From: Labilithrix luteola
GTDB taxonomy: Bacteria > Myxococcota_A > Polyangia > Polyangiales > Polyangiaceae
NCBI RefSeq assembly: GCF_001263205.1
Contig: NZ_CP012333.1
Coordinates: 434,001-498,000 of the forward strand
Direction: 5' to 3'
DNA: 64,000 bases
Below the pieces are notes generated by a model. It saw only the letters and a list, made by a program, of their open reading frames with translations, did no database searches and was not told where the DNA came from. The position numbers and the translations under genes are program-made. Below, in pieces: positions 1 to 8,714 of this stretch (the stretch's first letter is position 1; each line of letters begins with the position of its first letter).

Positions 1-286
1 CGCATGCCGAATCGGCGCCTGCGGCGATCTCGACGGCACAGGGCGAGGTCGCGCAGGTGATGGCGGGCACGCTGGCGTCGACGAGCTCGCCGGCGTCGAC
101 CGCGGCCTCGGCGGCGTCGGGTCTCGCCGAGTCGGTCGGGGCGGCGGCATCGCCCGCATCCCCTCCGTCTGCCTTGTCGGTGTTCGTGTTCGGACCGTCG
201 TCGCTCGAGCTGCACGCCACGACGGTTGCGAGCATGCCGAGCGCGAGGCCCGTGGCGACGAGCGTGAGATGATGACGACGAATCAC
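1..286 (-). CDS. RCC1-repeat lipoprotein, N-terminal part (cassette A gene 7)
   Basis: Partial gene running off the left edge; about 95 codons are visible. It starts with GTG at 286, inside a GTGA overlap with the stop of the upstream gene. The start gives a short basic n-region, a hydrophobic stretch and a lipobox ending ATVVAC, so the product is an exported lipoprotein. An Asp/Ala-rich linker follows, then CATSPCAVEIAAGADSAC, which lines up with the N-terminus of the RCC1 protein at 61145 (CSVTPCVTQIAAGTSHYC). RCC1 repeats form seven-bladed propellers, but none is yet reached here, so the family call rests on the paralogue and on its position after two propeller lipoproteins. Function unknown; probably surface exposed. 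Confidence 0.75.
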   Translation of the reverse strand, partial: MIRRHHLTLVATGLALGMLATVVACSSSDDGPNTNTDKADGGDAGDAAAPTDSARPDAAEAAVDAGELVDASVPAITCATSPCAVEIAAGADSAC

Positions 287-1464
287 GGCACCTGCCTCCG
301 GAGCGCAATGCCTTCACCCACGACGAAGATCTCGCCTTGGGCAGTTCCCGAAATGCCCGTCAGGTGATTCCCGGCGGGTGCACCATTGAAGAAGAACGAG
401 AGCTCGTGCCAGGTCGTCCCGTCGTAACGGTAGACGCGCCCCGTATCGGCAGCGGCCCACACTTCGCTTGCGCTTCGCGCCCATAGCGCTTGCACCCACG
501 TGCGTGGGCGGTACGGGTCTCTCACCCAGGAGCTCGCGCCAGCGTCGGCTTCCAGCCATGCCGACACGTTCGGCGCGGAGAGGAACGGCCTGCCGCCCGG
601 CGGGGCAATGCCGGCGATGATTGGATATCCGGCGCCGTCGACCTCTTTCTGCAAATCGCCCAACATCTCGAACGTCCACGTGGGCGCCCCCGCATCATCG
701 AGCGTGCGATGGCCGACGTAAGCCCACGATTCGAACGTCTCGGGGTCGTATTCGGATTGGCCGCCAACGTAGACATCGCTGGGGCCGCTCCCCCAGATCG
801 CATAGAACGTTCCGCCCGCCGGGTTCGACTCGTCGGTCCACTCGCCGCCGCCCACCGAGTGGTGAATCGACCCCGTGCGCCCCACGACCCAGGCGTCGTC
901 GTTGCCGGTCATCCACGTGGCTATGAGCTCACCGGGGAACGCCGACGTCGTCACGGTCACTCCATCACTGCGCAGGATGACCGTCGAGTTGTCGTCCTTG
1001 GCGGTGCCGATCGCGATGAGATGGCCTTTGCCATCACCCGCGAGCGCTGCCAGTCGGATGCTGCGCTTCGCGGCGCCAGAGCCGAGCGTCGGCGCATAGC
1101 GCGGCTTCCAAACGCCATCTTCGAGACGAAGGAGCTGGGCCGTCCCCTCGTCGCCGGGCTGACCATTGGCGATCGCCCAGGTGCCGATCACCGGGTCGAC
1201 CTGAACGCCCATGAACATCCATTTCGTGAATCCATAGGCCGAGGGCGGAGGCGTATCGACGAGGCAGAAATCGTTGCTGCAGCGAAGCGCTTCGGCATCG
1301 ATATCGCGCCCTGAATCGTTGGCGTCTTCACCACCGGCATCCGCCGGGCTGGCCTCGGGGACGCCGCCATCGGTAGAGGCCGAATTCGGTGTCTCGTCCG
1401 CATGGGCGCAAGCCACGAAGGCCGCGGCCGGCATCAGCGCAAGCAAGAGATAGCGCTTCATCAT
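283..1464 (-). CDS. propeller-like lipoprotein (cassette A gene 6)
   Basis: About 393 residues. The start is ATG at 1464, within an ATGA overlap with the preceding gene; a second ATG follows directly. Signal sequence with Cys near residue 20 (AFVAC), then an Asp/Ala-rich linker and the conserved pair CSNDFC. The body has degenerate repeats of the form S-x-x-D-V-W/Y-V-G followed by a YDGTTW-like turn (for example SEVWAAADTG then YRYDGTTW), suggesting a beta-propeller. The second propeller lipoproteins of cassettes C and D occupy the same place. I recognise no enzyme motif. Likely a secreted or surface lipoprotein of unknown binding role, translationally coupled to both neighbours. Confidence 0.8.
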   Translation of the reverse strand: MMKRYLLLALMPAAAFVACAHADETPNSASTDGGVPEASPADAGGEDANDSGRDIDAEALRCSNDFCLVDTPPPSAYGFTKWMFMGVQVDPVIGTWAIANGQPGDEGTAQLLRLEDGVWKPRYAPTLGSGAAKRSIRLAALAGDGKGHLIAIGTAKDDNSTVILRSDGVTVTTSAFPGELIATWMTGNDDAWVVGRTGSIHHSVGGGEWTDESNPAGGTFYAIWGSGPSDVYVGGQSEYDPETFESWAYVGHRTLDDAGAPTWTFEMLGDLQKEVDGAGYPIIAGIAPPGGRPFLSAPNVSAWLEADAGASSWVRDPYRPRTWVQALWARSASEVWAAADTGRVYRYDGTTWHELSFFFNGAPAGNHLTGISGTAQGEIFVVGEGIALRRQVP

Positions 1465-2621
1465 TTGGTCCCCGTCGCGCGGTTCGAGCGGAGGAATGCG
1501 TTCACGCCTCCAATCCACACATCGTCCCCCGCGGCCGTGACGGTATAGAAGCGCGGTCGTCGATCTTCCGCATACGGAATCTCACGCTCCGTCCAGCTCG
1601 AGCCATCCCAGTGGATGACCACGCCTTGGTCGCCGACGGCCCAGATGTCGTCGGGTCGTGAGCCCCACAGCGCGAGGAGGTCACGCGTCACCGGAGATGG
1701 CACGACATGCCAAGCGTCCACCTTCGGGTCGCCTCCGGTCCAGTGTCGAATCACGCCTTGGATACCGACAGCCCAAACGTCGTTGGAACCGAATCCCCAG
1801 ATCGCCTTGAGCGTTCGCAGCGAGCTCGAGTTCATCTCGATGAACCGAATCGGCTCTCCGTCAGGGCGCGGGGAACTGTCGGTCAAGTACACCTTCCCTG
1901 CTTCGCCCACGAACCACTGGCGCTGGGCGCTCTCGGCCCACACGCCATGGAGCTTCGTGCACCGCTCGCCGGGGTCGTTCCGCCCTGGGCACGGCGGTGA
2001 AATGGGGACGACGGAGGGGACGCCGCCGTCCGGGTGCGCGCCGAAGCGCCACATGTTCGCGTGGACCGTATCTCCGGCTTCGGGGATCAGCGCACCAGCC
2101 ATGAAGAGCTCGGAGCCGGACGCCGAGATTCCGTCGAAAATAGCATTGTTGCCGAGGCGCACGTTCTCGGGCGCGCCGTTGGCCGCGCGATTCAGCTTGA
2201 GCAGCGTGTAGCCGCCATTCGCGCCCCAGACCGTTCCGTCGGCTCCTGCCGTGATGCCGAAGATCGAAGCGCGCGTTCCCGATTTGACGCGCGTCCAGCT
2301 CGTGCCGTCGAAGTGAGCCACGAAGCCGCCGGACCCGCCCACCCAGACGTCGGACTCCGAGACGGCCCAAGAGGCGTTGATCGCCACGCCGCTCAGATCG
2401 GGAAGTGACGTCCGGCAGAACGAAGCGTTGCACGTGGGAACGCCGCCTTCCGCATCGACCTCCGCGGAGCTCGCATCGGTCGGCCCCGCGTCGGTCCCGC
2501 CGTCGAGGGAGTCGCCCGTGCCCGACGAGTCGGACGAGCTGCACCCGGTCCAGAAGTTCGTCGAAGCGATCGCGAGCAGCACGAGGCTCGCGGCGCTGCT
2601 GGGGGAACCCAAGGCCTTCAC
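1461..2621 (-). CDS. propeller-like lipoprotein (cassette A gene 5)
   Basis: About 386 residues. I chose the GTG start at 2621 because it forms a GTGA overlap with the upstream stop and gives a proper lipoprotein signal ending FWTGC; a longer ATG start would add 17 residues with no signal character. After an Asp-rich linker comes CNASFC and then repeated units with SESDVWVGG, GSNDVWAVG and PDDIWAVG, each followed by an HFDGTSW- or HWDGSSW-type strand. These are the same repeats as in the propeller genes of cassettes C and D. The C-terminus runs into the downstream gene by ATGA overlap. No catalytic motif seen; binding or display function is inference. Confidence 0.82.
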   Translation of the reverse strand: MKALGSPSSAASLVLLAIASTNFWTGCSSSDSSGTGDSLDGGTDAGPTDASSAEVDAEGGVPTCNASFCRTSLPDLSGVAINASWAVSESDVWVGGSGGFVAHFDGTSWTRVKSGTRASIFGITAGADGTVWGANGGYTLLKLNRAANGAPENVRLGNNAIFDGISASGSELFMAGALIPEAGDTVHANMWRFGAHPDGGVPSVVPISPPCPGRNDPGERCTKLHGVWAESAQRQWFVGEAGKVYLTDSSPRPDGEPIRFIEMNSSSLRTLKAIWGFGSNDVWAVGIQGVIRHWTGGDPKVDAWHVVPSPVTRDLLALWGSRPDDIWAVGDQGVVIHWDGSSWTEREIPYAEDRRPRFYTVTAAGDDVWIGGVNAFLRSNRATGTK

Positions 2622-3799
2622 TGGGGACCTCCGGGGTTGCACGGGGCCATGACGCAGGAGCCACCCATGCACGGTTGGCCCGCAGCAAGGTCACACTGAA
2701 TTCCGCAGCCGCCGCAATTGCGCGGATCGGAGGACGTCATGGTTTCGCAACCGTTGTCGGCCCGGCCGTCGCAGTCTGCCAATCCAGGCGCGCATTCGGT
2801 CGAGCAGTGCCCGAACTTGCAGACGGGCTTGGTCAAGAAGTCGATTGCGGGGCAGCCGTTCCCGCAGGCGCCACAGTTGGCGGCGTCGTTGTCGAGATCG
2901 GTACAGAAGAAGTCCTCGCGAAATGGACACGCTGCCTCGTTCGGGGCGCAGGCACACTTGCCGCCAGCACACGATTGCCCGTCTGCACAGGCTCTTCCGC
3001 ATGCTCCGCAGTTCTTCGGGTCATCGTAGAAGGCGACCTCGCAACCGTCTTCGATCTTGCCGTTGCAATCGATATAGCCGTCATCGCACTTCAGAACATT
3101 ACATTTGGAATCCACACATCCGTAGATCATATGCGGATACGAAGGCGGGTCGAGGATTGGGCAAACGTTTCCGCAGGCCCCACAGTTGTTGTTGTCGGCC
3201 GGGAGATAGTTGCAGAGATTGCCACATCCCGGGGTGCACGCAGTGAGACCGCTCGGACATCCACAAGAGCCCTTGCGGCATTCCACGCCCGCCGGACACT
3301 TGATCCCGCATCCGCCGCAATTGTTCGCGTCGCACTGCGTATTCGTCTCGCAGCCGTCGGTCGGATCCGCATTGCAATCCGACATGCCGATGGCGGCGTC
3401 ACAGACCATCTTGCAGGCACCGGCCTGGCAAAACCATTGCGCGTTGAAGAGGTTTCTCACCCCGTCGCCGCGCGGACACGAGACTCCGCAGGCGCCGCAA
3501 TTGTCGTTGTCGGAATCGAAGTTGGTCTCGCAGAGGAACGTGTCGCTCGGACAAGTTCCGTAGGGAGCCTGACACGACGTGCTCACGCAAAGCGGTTTGA
3601 ACGCGTTGGCGTCGACGCAGTTCGCGTCGCCATTGCAGGCATCGACGCCCGCTTCGGCGACGAGCTGGGGCTGACCGTTACCGAGCTCGAATCCGAGGTT
3701 CTCGTCGGACTTCGAGGCACAACCGGACGGCGCCGCCAAGACGCCGACGGCCACGCCGAACGCGAGCGCCGGCACGCGCAAGGATTCACGAATGGTCAT
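2618..3799 (-). CDS. Cys-rich knot lipoprotein (cassette A gene 4)
   Basis: 393 residues, starting at ATG 3799 with lipobox PSGC near residue 27. The mature part contains six NCGACG/NCGGCG motifs, each followed by x-x-C, alternating with DCN...DGCE segments, and ends with GQPCMGGSCVMAPC. The Cys-rich proteins of cassettes C and D also have six such motifs and the same C-terminal signature, so the count is conserved. The pattern suggests a rigid rod of disulphide-bonded modules formed outside the cytoplasm. It lies 12 bases downstream of the anti-sigma gene and overlaps the next lipoprotein gene by GTGA. Such proteins are sometimes given enzyme names in automatic annotation; nothing here supports an enzyme. 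Confidence 0.85.
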   Translation of the reverse strand: MTIRESLRVPALAFGVAVGVLAAPSGCASKSDENLGFELGNGQPQLVAEAGVDACNGDANCVDANAFKPLCVSTSCQAPYGTCPSDTFLCETNFDSDNDNCGACGVSCPRGDGVRNLFNAQWFCQAGACKMVCDAAIGMSDCNADPTDGCETNTQCDANNCGGCGIKCPAGVECRKGSCGCPSGLTACTPGCGNLCNYLPADNNNCGACGNVCPILDPPSYPHMIYGCVDSKCNVLKCDDGYIDCNGKIEDGCEVAFYDDPKNCGACGRACADGQSCAGGKCACAPNEAACPFREDFFCTDLDNDAANCGACGNGCPAIDFLTKPVCKFGHCSTECAPGLADCDGRADNGCETMTSSDPRNCGGCGIQCDLAAGQPCMGGSCVMAPCNPGGPQ

Positions 3800-3811
3800 C
3801 GAAAGAGCCCT

Positions 3812-4536
3812 TCACTCGGGATTGGAAGACGCGAGATTGCGAATCCGTCGAACGTGGGGTGACGACGGGAAGCGCGTCTCGAAAGCTTTGGCGCGCGCGC
3901 GCATTTCCTCGTTCTGTCCGAGGAGAGCCAGCGCCTCGATGGCAACGCGCTCGCGCTCCTGCACGAAGGAGCCATTCGGGCAGCGCGTGAAATGCTCGCG
4001 GGTGAGTTCGAGCGCGCGTCGAGCGTCGCCGGCGCGCAGCGTTGCATCGGCGCGCTCGACGAGCTCGATTTCGTTCGTGCAGGTCGACGCAGGAGAAACT
4101 GGCGACACCGTCGCCGGGCGCGCTCGCTCGGCCGCGGCCGTGGGCAACGAGTCGACGGAAATGGATGGCACCGCGTTGGCCACGGCTTGTTCGTTCGCGA
4201 TGGCAGGCGCGCTCGGCGTGACGGACACCGGGGCTGCAGTCACGACAGACGAAGGAGACGCCGACACAGCGTCCACGCGCGACTGCGTCCGCAAGGCTAT
4301 CGGCATGCCGACGATGGCTCCAGCCACAGCCACCACGATGAGCCATCGCCATCCCGACACGAGCGTGGTGGACTTGGTGCTCGGCGCGACGATCGGACCG
4401 AGACGCGTGGCCAGCTCCTGCATTTTTGCGTCCGAAGGCAGGTCCTCGGGCTGCTGGCGAAGGAGCGAACGCATGAACGCGTCCTCGGGGGGGCGTCTTT
4501 GGCGAGGTCGGTGAGGCGAGTGGGCCCGCGAGTCAT
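3812..4536 (-). CDS. single-pass anti-sigma-like protein (cassette A gene 3), apparent frameshift
   Basis: The natural start is ATG 4536, in an ATGA overlap with the sigma gene stop, but that frame breaks at the seven-G run at 4487-4493. One extra base there joins MTRGPTRLTDLAKDAPP to EDAFMRSLLRQQPED and gives 241 residues, against 242 for the paralogue at 50633. As printed, the open frame could start only at ATG 4474. Layout: cytoplasmic N-terminus of about 60 residues, one membrane segment (WRWLIVVAVAGAIVG), an Ala/Pro-rich linker, and a periplasmic helical tail ending FETRFPSSPHVRRIR, which resembles a TPR or YbgF-type unit. No HxxxCxxC zinc motif is present. Role as anti-sigma factor is inferred from position and topology. 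Confidence 0.75.
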
Positions 4537-5140
4537 TTGAATTCCCTTCGCGCGCGGTAACGACGAACGGCGTCGTCGACCGAGGCGCGTGCTGCACGTA
4601 GACGCGAATAGGCCGTAGCCACGGGGACCTCGAGCGATTGCGCGACCTCGTGCATCTCGAGTTCTTCGAGCTCGAAGAGGACGAAGACGGAACGCTTGTC
4701 TTCGTCGAGTTGGTCGAGGATGGCGTGGAGGACCTGGCGCGCTTGTTTCTCGTTCAGAGACTCGACGGGCGTGGTGGGGTCGACCGGCTCTGCCGCCTCC
4801 TCGACGGCGACCTCGCGTGCCGAGCTCCGGATGCGCCGATGACGGGCGGCGACCCGGATGCAGATGCCGTAGACCCACGCCCTGAGCGAATCGCGTTGGC
4901 GAAGCTCGCCGAGCCTCCGGTGGACGACGACGAAGACCTCCTGGAAGGCGTCGTCGACATCCGCCGGGTGTACGCCGAGCCTCCGCAAGATGCGGTGGGC
5001 ATAAGGCCCCTGCTCCCGAAAAATGACCGCGACGTCTTCGGAACTGGACACGGGAAACGACGACGCGTGCGCGCTTTCGGAAGCTACAGAAGCGATGGTT
5101 CCCGGCGCCACAAGGGATGGTGCTGACCGGGTGCCCCCAT
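4533..5140 (-). CDS. ECF sigma factor (cassette A gene 2), start affected by apparent frameshift
   Basis: RNA polymerase sigma factor of the extracytoplasmic-function group. Region 2 is seen at VDDAFQEVFVVVHRRLGEL and SLRAWVYGICIRVAARHRR; region 4 helix-turn-helix at EMHEVAQSLEVPVATAYSRL. Starting at ATG 5140 and adding one base in the C5 run 5134-5138 gives 202 residues, the same length as the paralogue at 51358, with the IFREQGPY motif aligning without gaps. Without correction the best start is GTG 5111. Its last codons overlap the anti-sigma gene. It presumably directs transcription of its own operon and the lipoproteins 1-3799; that target set is inference. Confidence 0.88.
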
Positions 5141-5155
5141 TATTACGAAATCGTA
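5137..5155 (-). promoter_or_regulatory. conserved 18-base element at the sigma A start
   Basis: Read on the minus strand, ACGATTTCGTAATAATGG precedes and includes the sigma A start; cassette C has ACGATTTTGTAATAATGG at 51963-51980, where it forms the 3' end of the exported-protein gene plus the sigma start codon. In cassette A no gene 1 remains, so this may be a leftover of that gene's last codons or a retained translation-initiation or regulatory element. The rest of the divergent gap 5156-5330 shows no clear promoter that I can name. Confidence 0.4.
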
Positions 5156-5330
5156 CCGCGCCCTCACGAAGACGAAAAATCTCGTTATCGGCGCGCCGTT
5201 GGGTGTTCGAAGTTCGCGCGGGAAAGCTCGAGCGTCGACACTGTAAGGGCACTCCGGCCGGGAATCCGTCGCGGAATGCGACGGGCGTGGGGTTGCAGCT
5301 CGGGCGTGGCGGGCCCATATCCTGCCCACC

Positions 5331-6434
5331 ATGCGACTGACCCTTTTGGCCTCCGTGGCGTCCCTTCTGCCCCTCGTCACGCTCGCTTGCGCGGGTGGGA
5401 ATCCGCCGCCGAGCGCCCCAGAGGGCAAGTGCCTGTCGTCGCCGGCCCCCACCAAGGAAGCGGCCGCCCCCTCCGCGCCCGCCTCGACGTCGGCCGCTAC
5501 GACGCCGAGCGTCGTGCCGGTCGACGCCGCGGCGGCCGATCTGATTCGTGCCATCGACGCCAAGGATGCGGCGGGCATCGTGGCCAAGTTCAACGGACCG
5601 ATGCGCGAGGTGCTTCCGCTCGAGAAGGCTGGCCCGTGGGTGAACGCGATGCTGGAGGCCAAGGGGCGCATCCTCTCGTCGACGCGCGATGCCGGGCGAG
5701 GCAACGATCGCAGCGGGACGTACACGTTCAAGGCCGAGCGCGGCGAATGGCGGGTCGAGCTGCATCTCTCGAACGACGACACGATCATCGGCCTTCGCTT
5801 CAACGATCCGCCGGCACCCGATCCCGAGGTCGTCAAGAGCACGCTTGTCATGGGCCTGCCCTTCCGCGGTCAGTGGTCGGTGTCCTGGGGAGGGCCGTCA
5901 CTCGACGTGAACCAGCACGTCTCCCACAAGAGCCAACGGCGCGCGACCGACCTCGTGATGGTCGACGAGGCCGGCAAGACGCATCGTGGCGAGGGCAAGA
6001 AGAACGAGGACTACTACGCCTACGGTCAAGAGATCCTCGCGGTCGCCGACGGCACGGTCATCACTGTCATCGACGGCGTGCCCGAAAACGCGCCCGGGTC
6101 GATGAATCCGTATTTCGCTGCAGGCAATCTCGTCATCATCAAGCACGGCGATCAGCTGTATTCCGTCTATGCCCACTTGCAGCCGGGCAAGCTCCGGGTG
6201 AAGCCGGGCGCGACGGTGAAACGAGGCGCCGTGCTCGGCCTGTGCGGCAACGCAGGCAATACGAGCGAGCCGCATTTGCACTTCCAGCTCCAGGACGGCC
6301 CGCTCTTCGAGAACAGCTACGGCGTCGAACCGATCTTCAAGGACGTCTCCATCGTGCGAAACGGCAACGCGTCGAAGCTTGCCGAATACACTTGGCTCAA
6401 AGGCGATCTCGTCGGCGACCTGAAGAAGAAGTAG
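5331..6434 (+). CDS. M23-family peptidase-like lipoprotein
   Basis: 367 residues. Lipoprotein signal with lipobox VTLAC, then an Ala/Pro/Thr linker. Residues about 65-160 look like a DUF3887-type domain, which often precedes hydrolases. Residues about 195-330 are an M23 (LytM-like) fold: a QRRATDLVM segment where the family has its first metal ligand region, YGQEILAVADGTV, the YAHLQPGKL motif and the HLHFQLQDG motif with the paired histidines. These enzymes bind zinc and cut peptidoglycan cross-bridges, usually in the periplasm. The first histidine of the classic HxxxD motif is not in its usual place; HVSHKS just before may supply it, so activity is likely but unproved. Divergent from cassette A. 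Confidence 0.85.
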   Translation: MRLTLLASVASLLPLVTLACAGGNPPPSAPEGKCLSSPAPTKEAAAPSAPASTSAATTPSVVPVDAAAADLIRAIDAKDAAGIVAKFNGPMREVLPLEKAGPWVNAMLEAKGRILSSTRDAGRGNDRSGTYTFKAERGEWRVELHLSNDDTIIGLRFNDPPAPDPEVVKSTLVMGLPFRGQWSVSWGGPSLDVNQHVSHKSQRRATDLVMVDEAGKTHRGEGKKNEDYYAYGQEILAVADGTVITVIDGVPENAPGSMNPYFAAGNLVIIKHGDQLYSVYAHLQPGKLRVKPGATVKRGAVLGLCGNAGNTSEPHLHFQLQDGPLFENSYGVEPIFKDVSIVRNGNASKLAEYTWLKGDLVGDLKKK

Positions 6435-6606
6435 CCCTGCATGACGTTCTGAGCCTCGGAACGAACATTTTCCCGTGGGCGCCAGCGCACATGGGCGCGG
6501 CGTATTTCGCGAGACATCATGCGCCTCGACCTGTCCGAGCAGCGAACGACGGGCAACCGGCCGACAGACGACCTACCGGCCTGGCGACGTCGCAACGAGG
6601 ATGCTC

Positions 6607-7020
6607 ATGAACACTGCCATCAAGCTTGGACTGATTGTCTCGATCGCGACGGCCGCCGTCGCCTGCAACAAGGCCGACGCGACGTCGAGCGAGGGTTCGA
6701 AGCCCGGCAAGGCTGCCTTCGTGCAAAAGGGCATCAAGCCCGGCAAGGTCGCCGTCGGCTACCTCCAGGACGAAAAAGATCCTTTGCAATGCGGCGTCGT
6801 CACGGATGCCCCGGAAGGCAAGGACAAGTTCACCAAGAACGGTCCTGAGCTCGCCAAGATGATGAAGGCGAAGCTCGTCACGGCCTGCCCCACCGACAGC
6901 GTCGTCGGTACATGCGACGTCGGCATGGGATTGCTCGTGAACTATTCGGGCCCCACCTGGACGACGCAGAGTGCGAAGACGGACTGCACGTCGAAGCCCA
7001 GGCAAACCTGGATCGAGTGA
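6607..7020 (+). CDS. small lipoprotein of unknown function
   Basis: 137 residues from ATG 6607, which has GAGG six bases upstream; ATG 6601 is the alternative. Signal sequence with lipobox TAAVAC followed by NKADATSS. The mature protein of about 115 residues has a central VAVGYLQDEKDPLQCG segment and four further cysteines, including CPTDSVVGTC, so two disulphides are plausible. I do not recognise the family. The gene stands alone between the peptidase and rtcB, about 170 bases after the former, and shows no operon partner. Confidence 0.7.
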   Translation: MNTAIKLGLIVSIATAAVACNKADATSSEGSKPGKAAFVQKGIKPGKVAVGYLQDEKDPLQCGVVTDAPEGKDKFTKNGPELAKMMKAKLVTACPTDSVVGTCDVGMGLLVNYSGPTWTTQSAKTDCTSKPRQTWIE

Positions 7021-7113
7021 CGAGCCGGTCGACCTCGCGAACGAACACGTGCTCGACGTCGCACGTGAGCGTCGCGCCTGAGCCGCGCGCGGTGGTACGT
7101 TGCCCCGAGAGCC

Positions 7114-8619
7114 ATGTCGAAATCGAAACCTCTGCTCGCCGAGGCAACTTGGAAGCAGAACGCGACGCTCCGCGACGACGGGTACTTCGAGCTACGGACG
7201 GCCGACACGGGCGACGTTCCGGTCCGGCTCTTCGTCACGCCCAAGCTTCTCGCCGAAGCGGAGCCAACGCTCTACCGACAGATCGTCAACGCCACGCGAT
7301 TCCCGGGAACGAAGCTCGTCGCCATCACGCCTGACGTCCATTACGGCTACGGCGTTCCCGTCGGATGCGTGATCTTGACCGATCGCAACCATGGCTCGGT
7401 CGCGATGGGCCCCGTCGGATTCGACATCGGCTGCGGAATGATGAGCGCGCGGAGCAAGGTTCCCGCCGAGCTCGCGACCCCCGATCGGAAGCTCGAATTC
7501 AATCGTGAGGTCACCAAGCGCGTCTCGCTCGGCGCCGGCGGCACGAGCATCAAGCTCGGTCGACTCTCCGAGAAGGACTTCCAGGACCTCGTCCGCGGCG
7601 GTGCCGAGCACTACGTCGAAGCGTACGGTGCGAGCTTCGATCGGAGCCGAGCCGAGCGCCATCGTATTCCCGTCGACGACGGCTGGGACATTCCTTGGGG
7701 CGGCAAGGGCTCGCCGGAGCGCGGCCTCGATCAGCTTGGGTCACTCGGTGGAGGCAATCACTTCATCGAGCTCCAATCCTGCGAAGAAACGGGAACGCTC
7801 TTCGTTCAGGTCCACACCGGCAGCCGCGGCTTCGGGCATGGACTTGCCACGAACTATTTCCAAATGGCCAAGGAAGAGCGGCCCGAGGAGATTTCCGACC
7901 TCGATCTCGGATTCTTCACGCCCGAATCGAAGCACTTCCGCGAATACCTCAATGCGGTCGCCGCCGGCGGGAACTACGCCATTCTCAATCGACTCGTCAT
8001 TTACGAGCAGATCGCCGAAGCCTTCCGCAAAGTGTTCCGGGAAGAGCTGGAGCTCATTTACGAGATCAGTCACAACCTCGTTCAGGCCGAGGATCATCCC
8101 GAGTTCGGCAAAGTCTGGGTGCATCGCAAGGGTGCTACGCGCGCTTTCCCGGCGGGTCACCCGGCCCTCGTCGGAACGATGTGGGAAGCCTCCGGCCACC
8201 CCGTTCTGATTCCCGGCTCGAATCACGACCACAGCTACATTTTGCGGCCCGAGCCCGGTGCCGAAAAGAGCGGCTACTCGGTCAACCATGGTGCCGGCCG
8301 GCGCATGTCGCGCGGTGAAGCCATGCGTCAGCTCGATCAACGCAAGGTCGATGACCAATACCGGCGCGACGGCATTCTCGTGAACCTCGACGGACGCGTT
8401 CCGCTCGACGAATCGGGGCAGTGCTACAAAAGCGCCGAAGAAGTCGTCAGCGCGGTGGTCTCGGCGGGCCTCGCGCGGATCGAGTACACGCTGTCCCCCG
8501 TTGCTTCCATCAAAGGCAACGAAGAAGGCGCGCGTCGTATCTCGCACAGGGGGCACCGACAGCGATCGCGCGAACGTGATCGCGAACGCGACGCCGCCCG
8601 CCGCGCGAAAGACCGCTGA
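7114..8619 (+). CDS. rtcB: RtcB-type RNA ligase
   Basis: RNA-splicing ligase joining 2',3'-cyclic phosphate or 3'-phosphate ends to 5'-OH ends using GTP and manganese. 501 residues with all family signatures in order: DVHYGYGVPVG, GFDIGCGMMS (metal-binding Cys), LGGGNHFIEL, VHTGSRGFGH, SHNLVQAE, HRKGATRAFPAG, and SVNHGAGRRMSR with the histidine that becomes guanylylated. The usual protein ends near the sequence PVASIKG; here a tail of about 28 residues rich in Arg, Asp and Glu follows. No archease, RtcA or RtcR gene lies nearby. Its role could be tRNA or RNA repair. It converges with the CoA-transferase gene. Confidence 0.95.
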   Translation: MSKSKPLLAEATWKQNATLRDDGYFELRTADTGDVPVRLFVTPKLLAEAEPTLYRQIVNATRFPGTKLVAITPDVHYGYGVPVGCVILTDRNHGSVAMGPVGFDIGCGMMSARSKVPAELATPDRKLEFNREVTKRVSLGAGGTSIKLGRLSEKDFQDLVRGGAEHYVEAYGASFDRSRAERHRIPVDDGWDIPWGGKGSPERGLDQLGSLGGGNHFIELQSCEETGTLFVQVHTGSRGFGHGLATNYFQMAKEERPEEISDLDLGFFTPESKHFREYLNAVAAGGNYAILNRLVIYEQIAEAFRKVFREELELIYEISHNLVQAEDHPEFGKVWVHRKGATRAFPAGHPALVGTMWEASGHPVLIPGSNHDHSYILRPEPGAEKSGYSVNHGAGRRMSRGEAMRQLDQRKVDDQYRRDGILVNLDGRVPLDESGQCYKSAEEVVSAVVSAGLARIEYTLSPVASIKGNEEGARRISHRGHRQRSRERDRERDAARRAKDR

Positions 8620-8714
8620 TCGGATATCCCCTCACCAGCGTCGGGCGACGGAGGTTTCCGCTCCTGGCACTGCGCGGGATGTGCTCCAAAGCGACCGCGG
8701 GAGCTCGGCGCGAT

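Noticed and set aside
2405..3862. Long open frame (485 codons) on the plus strand over the Cys-rich gene
   Set aside because: Antisense to a gene with a clear signal peptide and conserved knots; composition is Arg/Val-rich and it has no motif. G+C-rich third positions create such shadows.
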